Assembly: GCF_003265705.1 (NCBI RefSeq)
Contig: NW_020312788.1
Location: forward strand, 8,633,945-8,697,944
DNA: 64,000 nt
Direction of reading: 5' to 3'
Origin: Callorhinus ursinus
Lineage: Eukaryota; Chordata; Mammalia; Carnivora; Otariidae
The notes beneath the pieces were generated by a model. That model was not told the DNA's origin. It saw only the letters and a program-made list of their open reading frames with translations, and searched no databases. Below are positions 1-12,317 of this stretch, piece after piece. Position numbers and translations under genes: made by a program. The number at the start of each line of letters is the position of its first letter. The first letter of the stretch is position 1.

Positions 1-119
1 TGCTATTCATAGAGCTAACAGTGTCTGACATATAGTAAGCATTTTCTTAAGAGTTTGCTAGATACATAAGGTAAACCCCTTTTTGGCATTTTTATTCATT
101 TTCAAGGAATTAATAGTCT

Positions 120-601
120 GATGTTTATTGCAGCATTATTGATAATAGCCAAATTATAGAAGCAGCCCAAGTATTCACTGATAAATAAATGGATAAAGAA
201 GATGTGGTATGTGTAATGGAATATTACTCATCCATAAAAGAAGAATGAAATTTTGCCATTTGCAACAACATGGATGGATCTAAAGGGGATAGTCCTAAGT
301 GAAGTAAGTCAGTCGGAGAAAGACAAATACCATATGATTTCACTCATATGTGGAATTTAAGAAACAAAACAAAGGAATAAAGGAAAAAGAGATGAACCAA
401 AAAACAGACTCTTAACTATAGAGAACACACTGATGGTTACCAGTAGGGGGTGGTAGGGGGATGGGTCAAATAGGTGATGGGGATTAAGAGTACACTTATC
501 CTGATAAGCACCGAGAAATGTATAGAATTGTTGAATCACTATATTATACACCTGAAACTAACACTGTATATTAACTATACTGGAATTAAAATTAAAAAAT
601 A
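120..601 (+). mobile_element. 5'-truncated L1 3' end with target-site duplication
   Basis: The fragment covers the L1 3' UTR (CAGCATTATTGATAATAGCC, then the A-rich end). It is flanked by a 16-bp duplication with one mismatch, AAGGAATTAATAGTCT at 104-119 and AAGAAATTAATAGTCT at 602-617. This is a classic retroposition product and is not coding. Confidence 0.85.
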
Positions 602-620
602 AAGAAATTAATAGTCTAAA

Positions 621-1033
621 TCAGAAGCCAGTCGTTTCTTTTCCATATCAGTGAATTTAGTATGAGTGTGAGAATCATTAGTCACTTGTAAAGGAATCTC
701 TATGTTCTCTGAAACAATGTGGCCTGTTAGGAATAACTAATATAGAAATCCTGAATGTCCAAGGAAGCTCATTGACCTTGGTACTTTCTCTTGAATGAGT
801 CGTTCAACCCCATATCTCAATACCTGTCTGAGGAGTCAAATATTTGCCAGCAGTGATGGAAACACTGTTGGGGAAGACATACAGCTTGGGAAACATGCAG
901 TTGAAGGACATGAAGGGTTTGCTCACCCAGCTTCATGCACAGCCTCCAAAGCACCACACAGGCCTTCCTCCCTGGTCCTGTCTCCACCACGCTCCCATTG
1001 TCCCCCAAACGCCAGCCCCGTGAGTCTCCTTTC
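621..1033. other. Unassigned intergenic sequence
   Basis: I see no recognisable gene, RNA or repeat here. Open frames run into the adjacent pentanucleotide repeat and have no sign of coding selection. Confidence 0.5.
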
Positions 1034-1096
1034 TGTTTTGTTTGTTTTGTTTTGTTTTGTTTTGTTTTGTTTTGTTTTGTTTTGTTTTGTTTTGTT
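1034..1096. repeat. (TTTTG)n microsatellite
   Basis: About twelve TTTTG units, with small irregularities at both ends. Confidence 0.95.
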
Positions 1097-1149
1097 GTAA
1101 GGGCCAATATCATTTCTGTTTCAGGGCCTGGAATGTGGTTTTCTCATAT

Positions 1150-1475
1150 TTTCACTTGGCTGTGTGCTTGTCATCCTGGTCTCAGCTCAGGTGTCACCAC
1201 CTTAGAGAGAACTCTCATCACTGGATCTAATGTTGTTTCTACCATAACCAGAGACTTCCAACTACATTATCTAAATTTGCTTTTTCGATAGCACTTATAA
1301 GCAACAGAAATTATTTTATTTATGGATGTGTTCATCTGGTATGTATTTCTCCCGTTTGAATATAAGCTCCCTTTGAGTAGTGACTCTGTCTGTCTTTTTA
1401 TCTCTTTGCACCCAGGGCCTAGATAGCCCTGGAATAAGGTAGGAAGAGCTTGGTAAATACTTGCTGAATGTGTTC
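1150..1475 (+). repeat. L2 LINE 3'-end relic
   Basis: TATAAGCTCCCTTTGAGTAG, GCACCCAGGGCCTAGATAG and GGTAAATACTTGCTGAATG match the ordered 3'-end signature of L2. The copy is strongly diverged and ancient. Confidence 0.65.
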
Positions 1476-1932
1476 CCATGTTCTGTGGATAAAAGGGCCC
1501 ATGAAACTGGCGCTCTTATGTGTGGAATGGAATGGAATGGAAACAGATCATTTCCTTTCTGGAACTTAGCATGTGATAGGAACTTGCTCTCTCCCCCTCA
1601 AAGTAAAGAGAAAGAAAAATCCCTGAGCACCAAGCCGCCCACAGTCAGGAGAATGGGGTTAGGAAAGACATGAACCTTAAGCCAGAGATCTAAAAGAGGC
1701 TGGTCTATGAAACAAAAATAATTTGGGTCACGAAATGCAACAGAGTCCACTGCGCTGCCTTACCCCTGATATCACTGCTCTGAGATCAATCACCAGGACA
1801 CTGCAGACTGAGGAAATTCGGCACAAAATGTTCAGCCAGAAAAAGTCAAACAATTCTCTGGAATGCTATTAATTACTCTAGCAGCTTTTATTAAAAAAAA
1901 AAAAACAGTAGTTTTTAAAATATGTCTTATCC
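1476..1932. other. Unassigned intergenic sequence
   Basis: No gene or recognisable element. It includes a short (TGGAA)n-like run near 1524-1541 and a poly(A) run at about 1893-1904. Confidence 0.5.
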
Positions 1933-2137
1933 TGGGGCACCTGGGTGGCTCAGTCATTAAGCATCTGCCTTTGGCTCAGGTCATGAACCTGGGGTCCTGG
2001 GATCGAGCCCCATGTCGGGCTCCCTGCTCCACGGGAAGCCTGCTTCTCCCTCTCCCACTCCCCCTGCTTGTGTTCCCTCTCTCACTGTTGTCTCTCTCTG
2101 TCAAATAAATAAAATCTTTAAAATCAATCAATAAATA
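1933..2137 (+). mobile_element. Carnivore tRNA-Lys SINE (SINEC)
   Basis: The head GGGCACCTGGGTGGCTCAG with the tRNA-like A/B-box region is followed by a CT-rich tract and an AAATAAAATC tail. Flanks AAATATGTCTTATC (before) and AAATATTTCTTATC (after) form a 14-bp target duplication with one mismatch. Confidence 0.95.
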
Positions 2138-2151
2138 AAATATTTCTTATC

Positions 2152-3424
2152 TTAAATATGTTTCAAGTACTAATAGTTTCTCTCACATAATAAAACAAGG
2201 ATGCCCATGCTTTATACTGTTTCTATCTCCTGGTTAGAGAGGTCATAAGTTCAAACCCTGGAAGTTGGATGATTCTTTTAAATCAAGAATATCAACTTGC
2301 AGTCATCAAAAATAAGCCAGTGAAATATATCTTCCAACAGTTGAACACTTTAGATCATATTTTCTAGTGGACAACTCAACATGGATGAACTGAACTTTCT
2401 AGGATCTCACTGTTACAACAAAGTGTAGCCTTATGTATCTGCAAGATTGACAAACAGAATCAAGGAAATTGAATTCTAATTCTTGTGATTTTGGCAAGCT
2501 CTTTATCTTCCTGAGATTCCATTACTCCCTCTGTGTGCTGCACTTACTGGGCTAGATTCATGGCTTTGCAAGCCCTAAGAATTCCTCTGTGTCCCAGTAG
2601 GCAATAAGGCAAAGTAATTCCTAAGCCCTAAATCATCTTCCAAAAACTGAGATCCATAGGTCAGATAATAGGAGTTAATCCCACGTTTTAATTCACTCTT
2701 TTCTCCTCTGTATCTCATCATCTTCTGGGATTATAGTGGTTACGCTGAGGATTTGTTTCCTCTTAATATAGAGTTCTCTCTCACAGGTCTCTTGGGCACT
2801 ATTTTTAGAGATGGGGTAGAATGACAACCTTAGATCCCCTAGAAACACTGTGGCTGAAGCATTCTCCCTGACTCAGATGGTGAAAGTGAGACCAGGGATC
2901 CACCACGGTACCCTGCTTGATGCTGGTATGAGCGCATTCTCAAAGGAATTGTCATCACCATCACTACCCATCATCTTTTTTGATGAGACTGATTTTATAT
3001 GAATTAAATTGATAGTTGAGAATCTTGTACTGGACAAATGTAATGGATGCCTTGGAGTAGAGTCCCCAGTCTCACGCACCCGCTGAGGTCAACCAGTCCA
3101 TCAGAACGAATGAAGCAAACCAAGGAGGGTGTTAGCAAGGTCTCTGGGAACCTAAGGGTGGGACTCTGGCGAGCTGGTGAGTACATCTGAAGGCCTAACA
3201 ACCACTGGTTCAAACTGTTGCCATGTGGAAATACAGGCCTATTACTTCCCAGCTTGATTCTTGTCAAGAGAAACCAGAAAAAAAGGATATTTAAATGGAA
3301 ACTCCCTCTCAATTTTGAACCCTTAACAACTAATTTATGAGTAAAGAAAACTTATCTGTGTGCCAGATTTGGCCTATGGATATCAATTTCTATTTTAAGT
3401 CATAATTTAATTGCCTTTTTTTTT
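2152..3424. other. Unassigned intergenic sequence
   Basis: No gene recognised. A weak reverse-strand MIR-like trace may lie near 2470-2540 (GGCAAGCTCTTTATCTTCCTGAG). Open frames on the minus strand near 2870-3310 show no family match. Confidence 0.45.
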
Positions 3425-3600
3425 TGGATTTCAATTATATACCAAGTACTCCATACGCATTATTCCATTTAAATCTCCAAACCCTGTAAATTAGAAATTA
3501 AAGTATGTGCATTTCTGTTTCGGAGAATGAGGTAAAGTTAGGGAACTTACCTAAAGTTCTGTGGATTCAACCATAGTCTTCCTACCACTTCCACACCTCC
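3425..3600 (+). repeat. MIR SINE relic
   Basis: The order ATACCAAGTACTCCATACGC, then ATTATTCCATTTAAATC, then GAGAATGAGGTAAAGTTAGG, then ACTTACCTAAAGTTC follows the MIR consensus with heavy divergence. Confidence 0.6.
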
Positions 3601-4696
3601 ATATAATACAGGCGGTGCCATTCCAGAAGGAGGACGTGGAATGCCTTCTTTTTTGTAATATTGCCATCATTAATCAAATGTTCAATATAGAGTATAAATA
3701 AACACAACCCTGGTAGCCGGCTCTTACCGGTCATTATTAGAATTTAAGTGCAGTTAATGAAGTAGCCATTAAGTGCTTGCTTAAGTAAATATTTGCAGGA
3801 TGGCTTTGAAAATGGAGTTCTGTGCCTCCCTCTATATCTTAGTGACTTCTACAGGGTTTGCATCTTGTTTCTGGCCCTAGTAAAATTTTGTGTATGTACA
3901 GGCAAGCCATCCAATATGTAAATCTAATTCGTGTCTGGACTCAGAATGATGTTAGCTTTCCAATCTTCCCATCACCTCGTCTCCACTCTAGATGACTTTT
4001 CTCTAATGTTACCCCTGCTCTGTGTCTTCCCACACCTGTTCTCCTACCAACTCCCACACCATGGCCATGGAGCTACAGAAGGGGGCAGGATGATGGGGAA
4101 GCTTCTAAAATATCACACAAGAATGGTCTCCAAGTTGGCATCAGTTGTGTCTTACCAACAGTACTGAGGCTGCCAAAGCAGAGGCTCCAGAAATAAAGAA
4201 CAATGAAAGTGTAAACCTAAGGCTTTATTCCTCCAGCTTAGATTTTTAGAAAAGCAAAAAGTAAAATTTAAAAGAGTCCATGTAAAATAAGTATTTTGTA
4301 TCTCTCCCGTTTTGAGTTGGTAGCTATCAATGTATGCTTTAAAAAAAAAAATCCTGTGTGCCGCCAGGTTGCCAAAGCACTGTCAGCATATCTGGAGTAC
4401 TTTTATTATTTACTTTTTCAAGATACAGTATCAGGAGCCATAATATATTGTTTACCTAATCTCTAGAGAAAAAGCCATGCCCAGTGAAACCAGTTATAGG
4501 AAACCCTCCTATCAGTTATTTGATGTAGACTTAGACTCTTTTGCATGGTATTTCCTCCTCATGAATATTAAGAATTTATCCTTAGCAAAGTGTTAAAAAT
4601 TTGTAGAAAAACTTATAAATAGCTACTCAATATTCACATCACCCATGTGCCATATTTCCCAGAAAATAGGTCATGGAAACCATGAATGCAATTGTT
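3601..4696. other. Unassigned intergenic sequence
   Basis: Non-repetitive, AT-rich sequence with no exon-like structure that I recognise. Confidence 0.5.
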
Positions 4697-4713
4697 AAGA
4701 TGTGTAATTTATT

Positions 4714-4906
4714 GGGCGCCTGGGTGGCTCAGTCGTTAAGCATCTGCCTTCGGCTCGGGTCATGATCCCAGGGTCCTGGGATCGAGTCCCACATCAGGCT
4801 CCCTGCTCAGCGGGAAGCCTGCTTCTCCCTCTCCCACTCCCCCTGCTTGTGTTCCTGCTCTCACTGTCTCTCTCTGTCAAATAAATAAATAAAATCTTTA
4901 AAAATA
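4714..4906 (+). mobile_element. Carnivore tRNA-Lys SINE with perfect target duplication
   Basis: A full SINE is flanked by a perfect 17-bp duplication AAGATGTGTAATTTATT at 4697-4713 and 4907-4923. The perfect duplication points to a relatively recent insertion. Confidence 0.97.
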
Positions 4907-4974
4907 AAGATGTGTAATTTATTAAAATGTTTAAATTTTTTCATCAGAATTTTACTGTTTTTTGAGAAAGAATT

Positions 4975-5112
4975 TTATATATTATATGCATATATGTTTT
5001 ATATGTATTCTATACATGTTTACTATACATATGCATATATATGTATATATAAACATAATATATACATATATACATATATGCTCTGAATATAAATACAATA
5101 TATACATATATA
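4975..5112. repeat. TA/TACATA-rich low-complexity tract
   Basis: Interrupted runs of ATATAC, TATATG and GCATATAT at the 5' border of an L1 fragment. Confidence 0.85.
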
Positions 5113-5992
5113 ACAATTTGTAAGGTCCAGTATCTAGACTATATAAAGAACTCTTAAAATTCAATAACAATTTAAAAATGGGCAAAGGACTTGAATAGAC
5201 ATTTCTCCAAAAAATACATACAAATGGCCAACGAGCACATGAAAAGATGCTCAATATCCATAGTCATTAGGGAAATACAAATCAAAACCACAATGAAGTA
5301 CCATGTCACACCAACAAAGATGACTATTTAAAAAAAGAAAGAAAGAAAAGAAAAGAAGCACTGGCAAGGATGCCCTTTGCTGGTGGTTCAGTTGCTGTGG
5401 AAAACAGCTTAGCAGCTCTTCAAAACGTTAAACATAGAACTACCATACAACCCAGCAATTCCACTCTTAGGTATATACCCAAAAGAACGGAAAACAGGTT
5501 CTCAAACAAATAAATGTACAAACACATTCACAGCAGCACTATTCACAGCAGTCAAAGGGGGAAACAGCTCAAATGTCCATCAGTGGGTGAATGTATGAAC
5601 AAATTGTGGTAGCTATAAACAATAGAATACTATTTAGTTATAAAAGGAATGAAGTAGTGATACATGCTACGAACATGAATGAACCACAAAAACATGCTAA
5701 GGGACAGAAGCCAGACACAATAGGTTATTGTATGATTCTTTTTATATGAAATAGCCAGAATGGGTAAATCCACAAAGATAAAATGCAGACTGGTGGTTGC
5801 CAGAGGATAGAGGAGGAAATAAGGAGAAACTGCTTAATAATAGAGAGTTTTATTTTGGAGTGATGGAAAAGTTTTGGTGCTAGATGGAGGTGGTTGGTTG
5901 AACAACATTGTGAATATGCTAAATGCCACTAAATCATTCACGATAAAAGATTTGATTTTGTTATGTGAATTTCCTCTCAATAATTTTTTTAA
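5113..5992 (+). mobile_element. Old L1 fragment (ORF2 C-terminus and 3' UTR)
   Basis: GGGCAAAGGACTTGAATAGAC, CATGAAAAGATGCTCAATATC and CAGCAGCACTATTCACAGCAG are diagnostic of the end of L1 ORF2 and the 3' UTR. Many indels and stops are present, so it is non-functional. Confidence 0.85.
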
Positions 5993-6700
5993 AAATCTGT
6001 TTGGAAAAACTTCATTTGTAATAATTTTCAGTATAAGTAATTTATAATTATGGTATCATTTCTAGAATCAGCAGACTCAAGCTTTCGATAGAAGGGGATA
6101 TTCCAGGAAACTAGGCTCTACGGTGTTTTATGAATATTTATTTTGGTCCATCCCCATTGCTAATGCAAGGAATATTTTCATTCTCAATTAAACAAAAATT
6201 AAAATTTGTTAAATCTATTTTAAACTGTTGCCATTCACACCACCACACCTCTGGACACAGAAGAGAGGAAACCCGTAAGATTCACTACCCCCCTCAGTCA
6301 TTACAAACCCATACCTTACACCTCATGAGCTATCAAAACATTTAGACCTCTCAAATAACAGAAATTCCCTTGTCTGACTTTTAAATTCTGTTCTTCCAAC
6401 TTCTTGCTCAACTGCTCTAGGCACAGCGGCGCTTCCAAAGAAACATTTTCAAATACCTAACCTCAGGCTGCCACCTTCTTGGTCCCTCCCTTCCTGCCTC
6501 CTCATCAATTTTCAGGAAAACAGTAAGAATGGGCTCTTCTCCTTACCAAGATCTGCCCTCCCACTCCTATGCCTTGCTCTGAATCCCATGCTCTTTTCAT
6601 ACTCCCAGTTTCTTCATCAGAAAGTGAAATCTGCAGCACTTGAAAGGGTGCAATTCTATTGTGTGACATATCCTAAACTATGGATCTGATTCTTAAAAAA
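5993..6700. other. Unassigned intergenic sequence
   Basis: No gene or element recognised. A pyrimidine-rich section occupies about 6455-6610. Confidence 0.5.
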
Positions 6701-7510
6701 AAGTGGAATGTCCACAGCTTTTTTGGAAAGCAATTTGGAAGGCCCTCAAAATATTAAACATGGAGTCATCATATAACCTAGAAATTTTATTTCTACAATT
6801 CTTCTTTAGAATTCTTCTAGAATTCTGCTTCACCTAAGAGAATTAAAAACATAGTCCAGACAAAAACTGTGTACTTGAATGTTTACAGCAGCATTATTCA
6901 TAATAGCTAAAAGTGGAAACAACTCAAATGTCCATCAATTGACAGTTAAACAAAATGTCGTATAGATATTTAATGGAATATTATTCAGTCGTATAAAGAA
7001 ATGAAATACTGACACATGCTACAATACTGATTAATCTTTCTCTTAATTTTTCTTTAGAGAGAGAGACAGTGTGAGTGAGCACAGAGGCAGAGGAAGAAGG
7101 AGAAGCAGACTCCCCACGGAGCAAGGAGTCCTATGTGGGGCTTGATCCCAGGACACTGAGATCATGACCCAAGCTGAAGGCAGACGCTTCACTGACTGAG
7201 CCACCCAGGCGCCCCAACGTTGATTAATCTTGAAGTACAGTAAAAGAAGTCAGATGCAAAAGGCCACATATTGAGTGATTTCATTTATATGAAATGTATA
7301 GTGTATGCAAATATATAAATAGAAAATAGATTAGTGGTCATTAAGATTTGGGAAAGGGACAATGGGGAGCAACTGCTAATGGGCACAGGGTTTCTTTTGG
7401 GGGTGATGAAAAAGTTCTGGAAGTAGACAGTGATGATAGTTATACAACATTGTGAATGCACTAAAAACTACTGAATCATACACTTTAAAAGCTAAACTAT
7501 AAAATACCTG
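6701..7510 (+). mobile_element. Old L1 3' end interrupted by a SINE
   Basis: AAACTGTGTACTTGAATG, CAGCAGCATTATTCATAATAG and CAACTCAAATGTCCATCAA are L1 3' UTR signatures; the sequence continues after the SINE at 7039-7216. The L1 is therefore older than the SINE. Confidence 0.8.
7039..7216 (-). mobile_element. Carnivore tRNA-Lys SINE, inserted in L1
   Basis: A reverse-oriented SINE ending GAGCCACCCAGGCGCCCC. The duplication TGATTAATCTT is at 7028-7038 and 7221-7231. Confidence 0.93.
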
Positions 7511-7669
7511 GAATTGCCAATTGTTTATTCTTCAGACGTCGTGCTATTTTAGCCATCCGGTAGTTGTGAATGGTTTCAGACAGCAGTTAAGGCAGATTCT
7601 GCTGAGGTTACAAGATTTTGCCTGGACTCCCTACCACTTCTTTTCAGTCTTTCTCTAGAAAGGCAGTGT

Positions 7670-7860
7670 GGTCTGGAGTCAGATCCAGATGTGGCTTTAA
7701 GCAACTTAATTGCCTATTCTAAGCCCCCATCTCATTATTTGTAAAACAGAGTCAAACAAATTTAACTTACTGTGTCTTGTAAAGATTAGACAATAATATA
7801 TTCAGAGAGCTTTGCCCACAGTAGGCATTCAGTACATGGCAACTATTTCTGTTATATTAA
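7670..7860 (-). repeat. MIR SINE relic
   Basis: GTCTGGAGTCAGATCCAGATG, TAAGCAACTTAATTGCC, TCATTATTTGTAAAACAGAG and CAGTAGGCATTCAGTACATG match the reverse complement of the MIR consensus in order. Confidence 0.65.
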
Positions 7861-9359
7861 GGGACTTGCCTCACACTTCTGAAGTCTAAAATACTGACTT
7901 TAAACAATAGAAATTTTTCTATTTCATTCATATTATTGTTATTTTCTAAACTGATTGCCTACAACTAAGACGCTATATGAATTCCAAGTGGAAAATGAAA
8001 AAAAAAGTTATTTCCTAATAAGGCGGTTGGTGCTACATAGTAACCACTGGAAGGAATGGCTACCACACTTTCAGGTGTTCAGTCAAATGTAGCCCTGAAA
8101 TTAATTTATACTTGATTGTTTTCATAAACATCAACTGTCCTAAATGATACATTTATATAGGACAAGTGCCCAGAAAAAACATTAGATGTTTTTAATGTGC
8201 TTAAGAAATCAAACCAAATTTTGAGATAGCATTGAATCCCCTTTTTTGCTATGCATTGTCCTAGTGTTGAGAGGAAAGATGCCCAAAAAAGGTGTAAGAG
8301 CCAGGGTCTTTGACTTCCAGAGTTTAACGGATCAGTATTAAGGAGAAGGATACTAGTGATCGTGGACCAGATCTATGAGATGGGGAGAATCCATCTTTCT
8401 GTAGCATTAGAAAGCATCCACTATCAATACTCTGGTAGGCTCTATGAAGAGAAAAAGATTTTTATTAAAGTAAAAGTAAAAAATCAGTCTTTACTTCCTC
8501 TGATAATGTGCCAACAAAGAAATGATTTCTTTTTCACCAAGAAAGAGTCAGGATTAGAACACAGTACTGAAGACTTCTGGGTCATAGAACTGTTTCTAGG
8601 CACAGAAACAAATTATTTTTGGTAATTTCTTATAAAAAGAAATTGTAGATATTAATTCTTTGTGTTTGAAGAATAAAATAGCTAAACAACAAATTGTAAT
8701 AAAGTAAATAAAACTTCATTTTAAAATAGGATAATAGCCTAGAGGGCTTTGTAAATTTTCCTCCACTTTGATTTTATTATTTTAATATCACCAAAAAACA
8801 GGGCATATCTTTACAATATATCAGATAAAATGTGAATTGGCAGCACTGAGCAAGTTTCAGGCAGGGGGCAAGTCTGCTTATAAGGCATAATGGCTAGAAA
8901 AAAGTGTTTATAAGTCCATTTTGCATTCTATGCATTTTTTTTAGGATACAGATTTCAAATTTTAATTTTCTAATCGTTGAACTTATTTTCTTTTACAGAA
9001 GCCTTTGAAAAATTGCAGTGTTTTAATTGGTTCACATTAAAGACTCTTAGAAGCTTGAAGAAAAAAGTCTTTCCAGATGAGCAAGAGGTTGGATAAATGT
9101 AATGACATATGGTTTGTTTTTTATAGCTACAATATGCGAAAAATAGAAGCATAACACATGTATTCAATGATATATATGTATTTATACATATAAATATATA
9201 TTCTGCTTATAAATTATGAGATAAGATTATTTTGTACAAATGTGATTTTGTTTTCTTTCTCTTTCTTGTTCCCTTTATGAATAAAAATAACAACTGAAAC
9301 TTAGAACAATTTTAAACATCTCATTATACCAGGGATCTAGCAAAAGATAAAATCAATGT
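7861..9359. other. Unassigned intergenic sequence
   Basis: AT-rich with no recognisable exon. Open frames at 8356-8625 (+) and 8970-9167 (-) are short and match no family I know. Confidence 0.5.
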
Positions 9360-9649
9360 ATGCAAAGCCATGATGCGACACAGTCCTCTGCTCAGACTTG
9401 TGAGCGGGGGCTCTCTACAGGGTCTCCGAGCCTCAGGGCAGGAAGACTGTCCGATGATTTTATTACTGAATATTCCCTGACCCAGCAGGCTTCCTCTGAG
9501 TCCTTCCAGATGGATGGGTCACAAACTGTTTCTTCACTGTTCCTCAGGAAGGATACTTCTCACATCCTCTGGCAAACTCAGAACATCCCCTGGAAGTTCT
9601 TCCTTTATGGCCCCTGGATGCCCGAGCCCATCAAGTCACTCATAAACAG
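9360..9649 (+). other. Unassigned open frame ending at a splice-donor-like site
   Basis: A 97-codon ATG frame sits in locally GC-richer sequence. Near its end is a consensus donor, AAACAG|GTAAAG, with the exon side ending at 9649. I do not recognise the predicted peptide (it includes WKFFLYGPWMPEP) and found no clear upstream acceptor or partner exon. It could be part of a non-coding RNA or exon of an unannotated transcript, an old repeat, or chance. Confidence 0.2.
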
Positions 9650-9789
9650 GTAAAGACATTTGATTATCACATTCCATGTACTCAATGTTTATGTTTTCAA
9701 AGGCTATGGTCAAATGACTACATTTTTCTTTACAAAGCTAAAACAAAAAACTCAATGTGAACTTTTCTCTCATGTAGTATACTTTTTTT

Positions 9790-9791
9790 AT

Positions 9792-9837
<46 letters not shown>

Positions 9838-9838
9838 C
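9790..9838. repeat. (TATC)n microsatellite
   Basis: About eleven uninterrupted TATC units, likely polymorphic. Confidence 0.97.
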
Positions 9839-9839
9839 T

Positions 9840-10216
9840 TTATTTTTGAAGGCTCACACCTATTTTCAGAAGACCATTGTTGTGGAAAAGATTGTTCTCA
9901 TCTAGGAAGAACATGGCATATGCTGAGAAGCAAAAAGGAACCTCAAACTCAAGGCAATTTTACCCGTCACTCCTGAGTCTTATATGACACAGCAGAGGCA
10001 CACATACCCTCAGGACAGGCCTGGGAGAAGATAGAGGAGGAGGGAGCTATAATCATCATTCCCTTACCTGTGAATGGTGGCTCCCTTGCCCTGCCTTCCC
10101 TGCAGGTGTTTGTTATCCAGGTCCTGCCCTGTGCTACCATTTTACCTCCAGGTTTTGTTGCTACCACCTGTCTCCAAACCACATTTATTTTACCTAGCTC
10201 ATACTTAGGAACTAAG
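9840..10216. other. Unassigned intergenic sequence
   Basis: No gene or element recognised before the L1 that begins at about 10217. Confidence 0.45.
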
Positions 10217-10614
10217 GGGTTAAACTCTTTTTTTTCTTAAGGTTAAATTGATAGATAACATTATATAAGTTTCAAGCATACGACAGTGTAATTCAGTATT
10301 TGTATACACTACACAGTGATCACAAGTCTAGTTACCATCTATTACCTTACAACTGGGCCCCTTCACTCCTCTGCCTGCCCCAACCCAAGCCCCTCCCCCT
10401 CTGAAAATCACCAATATAATCTCTGTATCTGTGAATTTGTTTTTATTTTCTTTGTTCATTTGTTTTGTTTTTCGGATTTCACTTATAAGTGAAATCATAT
10501 GGTATTTGCTCTCTCCACCTGACTTGTTTCACTTAGTATAATACCCGGAAAGTCCATCCATGTTGTGGCATATGGCAAGATTTTCTTCTCTTTTTATAGC
10601 TGAGTAGTATTCCA

Positions 10615-10656
10615 TTGTGTGTGTGAGTGTGTGTGTGTGTGTGTGTATGTGTGTGT
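10615..10656. repeat. (GT)n microsatellite inside L1
   Basis: GT dinucleotide run with a few interruptions, at the place where L1 3' UTRs commonly carry a TA/CA repeat. Confidence 0.9.
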
Positions 10657-12143
10657 ATTCCACTGTGTGTGGAATCCATTCATTTATCAATGGACACTTA
10701 GGTTGTTTCCATATCTTGGTTATTGTAACTAATAGTCAGCATAGGGGTGCATATATGTTTTCAAATTAGTGTTTTCATACTCTTTGAATAAATACTCAGA
10801 ATTGGAATAGCTGTATCATATGGTGGTTCTATTTTTAATTTCTTGAGGAATCTCCATACTGTTTTCCATAGTGGCTGCACTAATTTACACTCCCAGCAAC
10901 AGTGTACAAGGGCTCCCTTTTCTCCACATCCTCTCCAACACTTGTTGTTTCTTGCCTTTTTGATAATAGCTAGTCTGATAGATGTGAGGTGATAGCTCAT
11001 TATAGTTTTGATTTGCATTTCCCTGATGATTAGTGATGTTAAACATGTTTCCATGTACCTATTGAACATCTGTATGTCTTCTTTGGAAAAATGTCTATTC
11101 AGATCCTCTGCCCATTTTTTAAATCGAGTTGTTCACTCGTTCAGTTGTGTGAGTTGTTTGTATATTTTGAATAACCCCCATCAGATATATGATTTGCAAA
11201 TATCTTCTCCCATTTAGTAGTTGCCTTTTTGTTTTGTTGATGGTTTCCTTCAGCGTGCAGAAGCTTTTTAGTTTGATGTAGTCCCATGTAGTCCTATTTG
11301 TTTATTTTTGCTTTTGTTGCCCTTGCCTTTGGAGTCAGATCCAAAAAAACATTGCCAAGATATTGGGGCTTACCACTTGTGTTTTCTTCTAGGATTTTCA
11401 TGGTTTCAGGTCTTACATTCAAGTTTTAAGTTCATTTTGAGTTAATTTTCGTGTATGGTGTAAGATAGTGGTCCAGTTTTATTCTTTGCATGTGGCTGTT
11501 GAGTTTTCAACACCATTTCTTGAAGAGACTGTATTTTCATCATTTGTATATTTTTGCCTCCTTTGTCATAGATTAATTGACTGCATATGCGTGATTTTAT
11601 TTCTGGACTCTATTCTGTTTCATTGATCTTTGTTATCATTTTTTATGCCAATACCATACTGTTTGATTACTATAGTCTTATAGTATAGTTTGAAATTAGG
11701 GAGCGTGATATCACCAGCTTTGTTCTTTCTCAAGATTTCTTTGGCGATTCAGAATTATTTACAGTTCCACACAAATTTTAAAATTATTTCTCCTAGGTCT
11801 TTGAAAAATGCCATTGGAATGCCATCGGAATTTTGATAGGGATTTCATTGAACCTGTAGATTGCTTTGGATACTATGAACATTTTAATAATATTAATTCT
11901 ACCAGTCCATGAGCATAGAATATCTTTCCATTTATTTGTGTCTTCATTTTTTTTTTAGTATCTTACATCTTCTCCTCTTTCATTTCTGATTTTATTTTTT
12001 TGAGCCCTCTTATTTTTTTCCCTTGGTGAATCTAGTTAAAGTTTGGTCAACTCTGTTTATCTTTTCGAAGACCAGCTCTTAGTTTTATTGATCTTTTTAA
12101 TTGTCTTTTTAGTCTCTATTTCATTTATTTCTTCTCCAATCTT

Positions 12144-12317
12144 TTTTTTTAATGTTTTATTTATTTATTCATGAGAGTCAGAGAGAGGCAGAGGCAGAGA
12201 GAGAAGCAGGCTCCCCGCCTAGCAGGGAGCCCGATGCGGGACTCGATCCCAGGACCCTGAGATCATGACCTGAGCCAAAGGCAGACGCTTAACCATCTGA
12301 GCCACCCCGGTGCCCCT
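12144..12317 (-). mobile_element. Carnivore tRNA-Lys SINE, inserted in L1
   Basis: A reverse SINE flanked by ATTTCTTCTCCAATCTT (12127-12143) and ATTTCTTCTCTAATCTT (12318-12334), a 17-bp duplication with one mismatch. Confidence 0.95.

Noticed and set aside
817..1113. Frames with Lys-Gln-Asn or Phe-Val-Leu-Cys repeats
   Set aside because: Translations of the (TTTTG)n microsatellite.
1933..2010. tRNA gene
   Set aside because: The tRNA-like head belongs to the SINE. It is followed by the SINE body and A-tail, and the cloverleaf is degenerate.
9790..9838. CRISPR-like short repeats
   Set aside because: A plain TATC microsatellite with no spacers, in a vertebrate genome.
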